From Puffinus mauretanicus (lineage: Eukaryota > Chordata > Aves > Procellariiformes > Procellariidae), in contig JAJKFH010000668.1 of the NCBI GenBank assembly GCA_023333565.1, forward strand, positions 248,001 through 312,000: 64,000 bases of DNA, read 5' to 3'. Under the pieces are notes generated by a model. The model worked only from the letters and a program-made list of their open reading frames with translations. It was not told the origin of the DNA and ran no database searches. Position 1 is the first letter of the stretch. Each line of letters opens with the position of its first letter. This document shows positions 55,981 to 64,000 of the stretch, piece by piece. The position numbers and the translations under genes are program-made.

Positions 55981-56815
55981 TCTTAAAGGGGCCCGTGCGG
56001 CGCGGGGTGGGGGGGGAGGGGGTCGGGGGGCGTGCGGGGGGCAGGAGCCGGTCCCCGCCCTTGCCTTGCCCTTCCCCGCCCTTGCCTTGCCCTTCCCCTG
56101 TCCAGCTCTAGCCCCGCCCCTGCCACACCCCTGCCCCACCCCGCCCCACCCCGCCCTTGGAGTGGGCACCCTTGGGACCCCCACGGGGCAGCGGAGCCCC
56201 CGCCATGGGCGCTGCAGCCCGGCCGGGAGTGGGCTGAGACCCCCCCCGCGGGGACAGGCCAGCCCACACTGCCCACGGAGCCGCCCCCACCCGCCCCACG
56301 CCTCCCCTCGCCGGGCTCCCGAGGGACGGACCCCCCCCCCCCCAGCAGGGTCTCCGAGCCCCGCGGTTGGCAGCCTCCAGGTGGGGGACACCGGGGGGGT
56401 ACCGGGGGTGCAGCGGTGGCCCCGGGAGGGGCCCGGAGCCGGAGGGCGCTGAGTCACGCCGCGGCGGGGTGAGCCTCGGCAGCGGGGGGCGCGGGCCGGG
56501 CCCCCCGGGAGCCGAGCGGAGCTGCTCCCGTGGCGGCGGGAGGTAACGCCCGGCTGGCGGCTGCGGCCCCAGCGGGGGGAGCGCGGCTCTCCGAAACGCA
56601 GCGTTTCACCCCAAAAAGGTGGATCCCCGCCCGGCCAAGGGCTCGCGCAGGCACGGCCGGGGTTACGAGCCCCGGGCCACTGGGGTTTGGGTCCTGCGGG
56701 TCCCTCGGCTGCGCTCAGGGCGCTGCTCAGCCCCGGGAGCAGCCCGCAGGATGCGGCCGCCCCGCGTTTAACCGCAGTGCCCAGCTCCGCTTCGCAGCCC
56801 GGCGCTGGACACCAC
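55981..56815. other. Spacer between the ABCA7 promoter and the CNN2 3' end
   Basis: This is very GC-rich. It carries TGAGTCA at 56450-56456, a perfect AP-1 motif, and polymorphic-looking C/G runs. No gene is recognised; open frames on both strands are composition artefacts. Confidence 0.55.
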
Positions 56816-56832
56816 GTCCCTTCGGGAAGCTT

Positions 56833-56838
56833 TTTATT
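56833..56838 (-). promoter_or_regulatory. CNN2: Distal CNN2 poly(A) signal AATAAA
   Basis: The plus strand reads TTTATT. Use of this site would give a CNN2 3' UTR of about 1.2 kb, which contains an oligo(U) tract from the A-run at about 57103-57120. Confidence 0.55.
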
Positions 56839-57893
56839 GCCCACGTTCAGGCCCAGCACACGGCGGCACCGTCAACCCCACGGCCAGTTCCCAGCTCCCG
56901 CTCGGTGCCCCGGCCCCGGGGGACGGGCAGCGGCTGGGCCCCCCCCCCCGGAGCGCAGCCTCCCGCTCTGGGGTCTTGCCCAGGTCTGCGGCAGCTCCCC
57001 CTACCCCCCACCCCCCAGGCACGGGGGGGACCCGCCCTGAGCACTGACACAAGGAGCCTGCACCAGAAACCATCTCCTGCTTAAGTTAAAAAGGTTTTCT
57101 TTAAAAAAAAAAAAAAAAAAGGTTTCAATATAAGAGCATCTGCATTAAAAACCCCACATGAGGCGAAGAAGCCGACGGGCACAGCAAGGGGCTGCGCCCT
57201 GCCCCGCCGTCCCCAGCCCCGCACCCTGGCAGCGGCCTACGCTCGGGCATCGCCCGGTGGTGCAGGATGCGGCCATCGCAGGCAGCCTTGGCTCCAGCTG
57301 CCAGGCGATCGGGTTACTGCGGCTGTCGGAGCCGCAGCCGGGTGTGCCGGGGCCCAGCCCAGCCCTGCGGCCACGACCGGGGCCTCGGAAACTTGGTCCC
57401 TACGAGTTCTGCAAAAAAGGAATTTCCAGCTCCGCTTCTAGAGTGCACGGCTGCCCCCGGTGCGCACCCACACACGCACCCACGCGCAATCCCCCGTCCC
57501 CGGGCCGAGGCCCCGCAGCGCCCTGGGCTCGCCCCACGCCTGGGGGTCTCTCTCCCGGCCGTGCTCCCACCGCATCCCGCCGACCTGAGCCCCTCTCCTG
57601 CGCGGGGCTGAGCCGGTTCCTGCCAGCATGGGGACGAGAAGCGGCACCGGGGGCAGCGTGGGTGGCTGTCCCTCCCCCACCCTGCCGAGGGATCCGGGTG
57701 CTGCCGTGGCAGAGCATCGCAGGGGCAGCGCGATGGGTGCCGGGTGGGAATGCGTCTTCTCGGCTGCGTGCGAGGTGACACCGTTCGCTCCTCGGCGCTG
57801 GAGCATCCGCCGCCTTCCTGCTGCAGACGCCGGGGCTGCGCTGGGGCCTGGGGACGCCCGCGGGCTGCGGGAAACTTCTCTAGAAACGTGGTC

Positions 57894-57899
57894 TTTATT
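57894..57899 (-). promoter_or_regulatory. CNN2: Proximal CNN2 poly(A) signal AATAAA
   Basis: The plus strand reads TTTATT, only about 150 bases beyond the CNN2 stop codon. It gives a short 3' UTR alternative to the distal site. Confidence 0.55.
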
Positions 57900-58047
57900 T
57901 CCATGCTCAGAAAAATAGATTCATTTCAAAATTTAAAAAAAAAAAAAGAGTTTAAAAAGAGGGAATGACGAAAGTAGAGGCTGGAATGTCGCTGGCAGCG
58001 GGGTCTGTACACGAGATGGTGCGAGACGGGGCTGGGTGACGTCCCGC

Positions 58048-61000
58048 TCAGTAGCTCTCCTCCTCCTCGCGGTAGTAGTGGTACCCGGGGGGGTCCCCGC
58101 TCTGGTCGCAGGCAGCGTTGGCCACCTCGCCCTGGCTGCCCTGCGGGCAGTACTTGGGGTCGTAGATCTGGCGGCCCAAGCCGAAGACCTGGCCGCTCTG
58201 GTTGGCACCCTGGTTGGAGCCCATCTGCAGCGACATGGAGGAGTTGTCGCACTTCTCCGTCCCCATCTTGGCGTCGTAGATGTGTCTCCTAGTGCCGGGA
58301 GCCGTCATGCCCACCTGGAAGGACAGGATGGAGGAGGGCTCAGCCGTGGTCCCCCCCCCGTCCCTCCCCACCGCAGCCGCGGTGGCTCACCTGGCTGGCA
58401 CACTTGTTGGTGCCCATCTGGAGGCTGATGGTGGAGTGGTCCATGGGTGGCAGGATCTGGTTCTTGGGGTCGTAGAGGTGCCTCCTGGTGCCATAAGCCG
58501 TCATGCCGGACTGGCTGGCACACTTGTTCGTGCCCATCTGACAAGGGAGTCCGGTGAGACCGAGCGCTGCCCCACGCGTGCCCCTTCTCCTCCCTCCCCA
58601 TCCCCTGCAGCCGGGGGGCACAGCCAGCACCCCCTGACCCAGCCTCTCCCCGCATCGAGTGCCGGCGTTCAGACACGGAGCCGAGATGGTCCCAGATCCC
58701 GAGGACACTTGAGGCACCTTGAGCCTCGGGTCCCCCCAGCCGTGCTTGGAGCGGTGACGGTGGGTGCTGAGGGTTTGCTAAAACGGGGGCCCCCTCAGCC
58801 GGCACCCCGGCCCTCGGGAGCACGCGCGGGGCCAGCCCACCTGCAGCCCGATCACGCACTGCCCAGCCTTCATCTTGGCCTCGTCAAAGTTCCTCTGCTG
58901 CTTCTCCGAGTACTTCACGCCGATGTCCACGCCGCTCTGCATCCCCTTCGTCTTGGCCTGCCGGGGAGGGGCGGTGAGGAAGGACGGGGGTCCCAGACCT
59001 CTCCCTGGGCAGGGGGAGCCGCGGGGTCCCATGGGCACCACCCCAAGCGGGGGGTCCGCCCAGCCGGTTCCCACGGGGCTGCGCCCCCTCCCAAGCCGCT
59101 GGTCCCCGGGCACTCACCATGCCCGCTAGCGCCAGCAGCGACACCTGCACCTGCGTCAGGTTCCCGCTCTCAAAGAGGTCGTTGGCTTCAAAGAGGTCCA
59201 CGGGGTTCATGCCGTAGCTGGCCATGGCCTTGATGAAGTTGGAGAGGTTCTCGAGCTGGGGGGGGTGGAGAAGAGTAAGACCCCAGTGGGTGACGGTGGA
59301 GGGGCCAGGGCAGAGCTGGGGTTCTGCGGTGGCTGGGTCGCAGGCAGGGCTGCCCACACCTACCTGGTGCCAGTTCTGAGCCGAGCGGTTGATCTTCCTC
59401 ACCGAGTTGGGCTGGAGCTTGTTCATGAGCCTGGAGGGAGGCAGGGGGAGCGGGGGCTGCGGCGGGGCAGAAACCCCGGGCCCCTTTCGGGAAGGTCCAG
59501 CCCAGGTCTCCCCCGCAAGCGCCAGGCGATTCCACCCCCCAGGTCCCTGCTGGTCCCCGGGGCTTTGGGGGCAACTCTGGCCAAGCAGCGTCGCAGAGAA
59601 AACCTCCAGCAGGTCCCACCGGCGCGGGCATGGCCAGATCCAGCCCACCCTCCCCACCCCAAGGGCTTGGCGGGGGTCCCCTGGAGGGCAGGTCTCCCAC
59701 GTCCCCATCCGGGGAGCGGGGGCCAAGGGGCTGTGCTCGGCGTCGCCCGGAGAGCAGCGGGGGGACTCACTCGCAGAGGATCACCCCGTCCTTCAGCCCC
59801 TTCTGGAAATCGGGCCCGATCTGCTGCCCCGTGACGCTCTCGATCCACGTCCGCAGCTCGGCCTCCTTCTGCGGGTCGTACTTCTGGGCGAGCTGGGAGG
59901 GGACGGCGAGGGGACAGCTCAGGCACGGCCCCGGCGTGCACCCCAAACCCCTCATGGGGGATGGCTCCCCCACCCCGGGCACAGACCCGCAGCGAGGTCT
60001 GGGGACAGCAGCCCCGTCCCAAGCACCGTCCCCGGGAAGCCTTGGGGACACTGGCAGTGCCAGGCTGGTCCCCAGCCTCTGCAGGGTGGTGGAGCGAACC
60101 CCCCAGCCCGGCTGCCCCCCAGAGAGCCGGGGGGGTGAGGTGGGCACAGCGAGCAAGGCGGGCACAGCGGGCGGCTTGGACAGCCCTAGGATATTTGTTC
60201 AGCCACGATTTTCTGGCACGCAGGAACCCCCCCGGGGGGGTGGCAAGCGGCAAGAGCCACGGCTGGGAGTAAAGCCACAGCGTGACCCCATCACAGGGGA
60301 GGACATGTCCCCCCTCCTCCAGCCTCCCACGTCCCCATCCATCGGCTGGTTTTAGCCCGTCTGTATGTACAATCCGGGGAGCAAGAGCAGCCAGGCTGCT
60401 CCTGCCCCTGCCCGTACCCCTGCCTGTGCCCCTGCCTGTGCCCCTGCCCGTGCCCCGGGCATGGGAATGGGGACAGCAGCACGAGCATGATGCTGCCATC
60501 AGACGCAGACGGCGCGGCCAGATCCGGCGCAAGCCCGCAGAGCACCGTGCCCCTCACACACGGCAGCTTCTGAACCTTTCCAGAAGGATTAGGAGGAACT
60601 GCCCGGGGGGACCGGGGGGAAATATCCCCCCCCAAAGGGCCTATACCTCCCTGTCCCCTGGAGCCCGCAGGAGCCCAGCACCGAGCCCTGGGGGTCCCTG
60701 GCCGCGCGATGCTCTCCCCTCCGGCGCGGCCAAACGCGCCGCCGCAGATTCCTCGGTCACCGCGGCTATGCCAGGAATGCGGACGCCTCCTCCCAAATGG
60801 AGACCAGCTGCCCGGGCCGGCAGCATCACCGGCAGCATCGCCTCGCCCTGGCCCGGGAGGGAAGAAAAAGGCACCCCAGCCTGGGGCAGGAAGGTGGGGG
60901 CTGCACGGGAAGAGCCTGGGAGCCCCGAGTGCCGTCGCTGCCCCAGCCTGGCCCCTCCTGGTCCCGGCACGCACCAGGGCTGTGAGCCCCAAGGGATCCC

Positions 61001-63139
61001 GGCCACGGGGAGACCCTGGGACGGGCACGGTGCGGCCCCGCTGCCCGGTGGGGAGATGCTGGCCGTGCCCGCGGGCTGCGCTGAGCTGCGGCCCCACAGC
61101 CCCAGCGGGGAAGCTCAACTGGTGCGGGATGCAGGGTCCAGCCGAGCGGGGTCACGCTCACGACACCACGCGCGTCCCAGCCGGGGGATCCCACTGTCCC
61201 ACCAGCTGATTTTCTGGTGCGTGGGCAGCCAGCGCCAGTTCCTCTTTCCAGCCCATGGTCAGCAAGGGAGTTTCTTGGGGCACAGGAGGGAGCAGAGGGG
61301 ACCAGATCCCACTACAGCCCAGTTTGCAAGGGCTTGCACGGACTGGGAGGCTGCCACTGGTTTAACTGGTTCCCAGTTAGTGATGTCAGCCTCCAGCAGA
61401 CACACCGGGGCAGTTAAACTGGCTTAAGTCTTGCTGAATCAAGCTGAAGCGCCCAAGAGCACGCAGCGGCGAGGCTCCAGCGCGTGTCCACCCGCTCAGC
61501 ACTGCTGAGCCCAGCCCAGATGCAAGCAGGGGCCCGTCTTCACTCGGTGATGAAATGCAAATCCCTCGCGAGGCCGGGCAAGGAGAGCCCAGCCCCAGCC
61601 GCGGCCACGGCTGCCACATCCCCACAGCCACGCGTGGCCAAGCCCCGGCAGCGGTGCAGGCAGCGGCCCAGCATCCCTTCTCCTGCCTGCCCCAGCCCCG
61701 TCCGGGCAGCTCCCGCGTCCCCAGGCAGGGTGCAGCCACGCGGGGCCACCGGCCGACTGCCCCGGGGCTGGGGTGACCACGGCTCAACCTCTGCTCGTCC
61801 GGGGCCGGGCACAGCCCAGCACCGTGGCCACTGCCCGTGCCATTGCCCAGGGCTGCCGTGGTCCCCGGAGCCCAGCCCTAAGCACAGCCCCGGGCTGCGC
61901 AGGGACCACGGCCAAGGGAAGGGGGTGCTGTGTCCCCCCCAGCTCCCCCTGGCCCGGCAGGACGCCTGTGCCCCCCGCCGCAGCAGCGGAGCCCCACTGC
62001 AAGGGGCACAGTGACAGCTGGGATGGGGGCACCCAGAGTCGCAGAGTGCACCCAGGCATCCAGCGCTGATCGCCAGCACCCCAGCCCCAGCGTTTCGGTC
62101 AAGGAGAGATTTCACCTGCCCGGGCAGGAGGGTGCTGGCAGGCAGGGCAGCTGCCTGCACCCTATGGCACCCAGCTCTTCTTTGGGGTGTAAACAGCCCG
62201 GCCAGAGGCACGGTTCCCCTTTCCCCTTCCGGCCCCACGGTGCCTCGGGGGCACCCCTTCGGGAGAGCGGCTCGGGCACGCGAGGCCTGGGCAGCTGAGG
62301 GTGCCCCGGGTGTGCCGGGCTGGGGGGTCCCCAGGCTCCGAGGGGCCCGCGCCCTGCCAGGACCACCAGCCCCATCCCCAGCGAGGGCCGTGGGGACACG
62401 GGCCGGGTCGGAGCATCCTGCTGGGGGACGCAGAGCTGTGGGGAAGCAGAAGCAGAGAAGCTGCGGGGAGCAGCGGCGAAAGGTGTCCGGAGCCGCGGGG
62501 GGCCGGGGCCATCGCCCCCAGCCCCGGGTGCGGACAGAAACGGTGCCCCGGGGTTTGCCGGGGGCGGGGGGCGATAGCGGCCATCGCACGGGCCTGGGCG
62601 GGGGTTGGCGAGGCGGCTGGTCCCTGGGACCCCTCCCAGTCCCGGTCCCCCGGAGACACCTCCCCGGGACCCCGCGGGCAGGGCCAGGGCACCCTGAGAC
62701 CGGGAGCCCAGCCCCGGCACCCCCCGCCTCTCAGAGCCCCCGGCACACCGGGACCCCTAGCTCCCCGTCCTGGCGGGACCCCCGGCTCTCCGCCCGCGGT
62801 GGCGCCGGGACTCCCTGGTCTCCACCCCCGGGACTTCTCCACTCTCTGCCCCCGGAGGCACCGGGCCCCCTCCGGCTCCACATGCCCGGGACGCACCCGC
62901 ACCCCTCCGGCTCTCCAGGACTCCGGGATGCAACCGGGACCCCCCAGCGGCACCGGGATGCCCGGCTCTCCAGGGCCCCCAGGAGCACCGGGAGCCGCAG
63001 CGCCCGGCGGCCCCGGTACTCCCCGACTCGCCCCTGCCCGGTGGCACCGGACCCCCCGTCCCCCGCCGCGGCTCACCCGGTTCTTGACCTCGGCGGAGAG
63101 GCCGTAGGACGGGCCCTTGTTGAACTGGGAGCTGCTCAT
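58048..63139 (-). CDS. CNN2: CNN2, calponin 2 (actin-binding)
   Basis: Seven coding exons, 5' to 3': 63077-63139, 59771-59892, 59364-59430, 59118-59255, 58841-58957, 58391-58537 and 58048-58314. All are GT-AG, giving 306 aa (human CNN2 about 309). [20 protein letters not shown] is the calponin N-terminus. A calponin-homology domain spans about 28-130, with [13 protein letters not shown] and [11 protein letters not shown]. Three calponin-like repeats follow with the cores [26 protein letters not shown] and [19 protein letters not shown]. The tail is short and acidic and ends REEEESY. CNN2 stabilises actin filaments and restrains actomyosin ATPase in smooth-muscle and non-muscle cells. Intron 1 (59893-63076) is the longest. 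The short variable tail after the third repeat separates it from CNN1 and CNN3. The gene is co-oriented with ABCA7. Confidence 0.97.
60404..60457. repeat. 12-bp tandem repeat in CNN2 intron 1
   Basis: About four copies of CCCCTGCCTGTG-type units, with small substitutions. Confidence 0.8.
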
Positions 63140-63400
63140 GGCGGGGAGCGGGGAGCGGAGCCGGCACCGGAGCGGGGAGCGGGCAGCGGGGAGCGGCGGC
63201 GGGGCCGGGCGGGGCGGGGGGGGCGGGCCCGGCCCCCCCCGCGCTGATTGGACGGGGCCGAAATGCCCAAATAAGGGCAGGAGCGGCCGGATTGCGGGGG
63301 GGGTCCCGCACCCCGACACCGGGACCCGGGGGGAACCGGGGGGCACCGGGGGGCACCGGGAGCCCGCGGCGGGCCGGGGCTGGGGCTGGAGCCGTCCCGG
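63140..63400 (-). promoter_or_regulatory. CNN2: CNN2 promoter with CCAAT box and SRF CArG box
   Basis: Read on the minus strand, CCAATCAGC lies at 63243-63251. CCAAATAAGG at 63267-63276 is a perfect CArG box, CC(A/T)6GG; it is not palindromic and reads CCTTATTTGG on the minus strand. They are about 110 and 130 bases upstream of the ATG. CArG boxes bind SRF and are typical of actin-cytoskeleton genes, which fits calponin. The surround is a CpG island. Confidence 0.7.
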
Positions 63401-63780
63401 GCACGCGTGGGCACAGCCCGGCACGCGGGCACACACGGGCACACGCACCCACACACGGGCACACGCACCCATGGGCGCACGCACACCTATAGACGGGCAC
63501 ACGCGTGTGCATCGCCCCATACACGTGCGTACACAGATGTGCGGACCCCGTCCCACGGACGCACTGTGTGCACGCGCGCACACACGCACCCCCCGACCCA
63601 CGGGCGCTCCCCTGCACACGCACACTCACACACACACGCGCGCACCTGCCTGCGCGCACCCACGGCCACGCGCACACGCGGGGCACACGTACGCACCCCC
63701 CCGCCCACGCACCCCCCGCACCTTCACCCACGCACCCCCCACCCACGCACCCCCCCCACCCACGCACACACCCCCGTCCC
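63400..63780. repeat. CA/CACG-rich low-complexity tract upstream of CNN2
   Basis: Degenerate GGGCACACGCACCCACACACG-type units cover the region. They create long antisense open frames rich in Cys, Arg and Val that are artefacts. Alternating purine-pyrimidine makes it Z-DNA prone. Confidence 0.8.
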
Positions 63781-63814
63781 GCTCCCCACGCCCCGACCCC
63801 CGGGAGCCGCCGGC

Positions 63815-63853
63815 TCCGGGTCCGGGTCCGGGTCCGGGTCCGGGTCCGGGTCC
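63815..63853. repeat. TCCGGG hexanucleotide repeat
   Basis: Six perfect TCCGGG units plus a partial copy. The G runs make it a G-quadruplex candidate and the internal CpGs a methylation target. Confidence 0.95.
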
Positions 63854-64000
63854 CGGCCCGGCCGCTCCCCGCTCCGCGGCCGGCAGATGGCCCACGAGAG
63901 ACGGCCCCGGCCCGGCCGGCAGCGCGGCCCCGCGGGGGGGTCCCGGGGACGAAGCGGGCTCCCCCCCCGCCCCGTCCGCCCGCGGGGCCCGGCAGCCGCC
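63854..64000. other. GC-rich end of window
   Basis: No feature is recognised. An ATG at 63886 opens a short Arg/Pro-rich frame running off the window that looks compositional. Confidence 0.5.

Noticed and set aside
62162..63625. A long minus-strand frame continuing CNN2 exon 1
   Set aside because: It is readthrough of the exon 1 frame into intron 1 and upstream CA-rich repeat. The exon ends at a good GT donor after KNR, as in all calponins.
63886..64000. ATG-initiated frame running off the right edge
   Set aside because: It is Arg/Pro/Gly-rich with no recognisable domain in a CpG island, and too short to support a gene call.

Overview
The window is a gene-dense, very GC-rich vertebrate nuclear segment. 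Introns are short, long G/C homopolymers and minisatellites are common, and I recognised no LINE, SINE or LTR element. Together with the gene set, this suggests a bird microchromosome (in chicken, the chromosome 28 type). A turtle or crocodilian is less likely but cannot be excluded. All five protein genes were rebuilt exon by exon; every junction keeps frame and every splice site is GT-AG except one GC-AG intron.

Layout: 1-1616 looks like the 3' end of a plus-strand gene whose coding part lies outside (ARID3A is the expected neighbour from human 19p13.3). 1640-2770 is a higher-order minisatellite. WDR18 (+, 2995-14063, 10 exons, 432 aa) and GRIN3B (+, 16995-23255, 9 exons, 1028 aa) follow head to tail. 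TMEM259/membralin (-, 26389-38113, 11 exons, 724 aa) converges on GRIN3B. A full-length U6 snRNA gene with its own complete type-3 Pol III promoter (+, 39003-39109) lies head to head with TMEM259. ABCA7 (-, 40141-54004, 49 coding exons plus a 5' non-coding exon, 2248 aa) and CNN2 (-, 58048-63139, 7 exons, 306 aa) complete the window.

This is the conserved ARID3A-WDR18-GRIN3B-TMEM259-U6-(CNN2/ABCA7) neighbourhood of human 19p13.3. The CNN2/ABCA7 pair is inverted here relative to the human order and orientation as I recall it. The genes are not a pathway: WDR18 serves 60S ribosome maturation, GRIN3B is a glycine-gated NMDA-receptor-family subunit, membralin is an ER protein, ABCA7 is a phospholipid transporter and CNN2 binds actin. 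The most interesting non-coding features are a 36-bp perfect inverted repeat (416-490), the U6/TMEM259 shared promoter region with a ZNF143-type site, minisatellites inside ABCA7 introns, and a perfect SRF CArG box in front of CNN2. I found no CRISPR, viral, toxin or bacterial-type system and no convincing wholly new gene.
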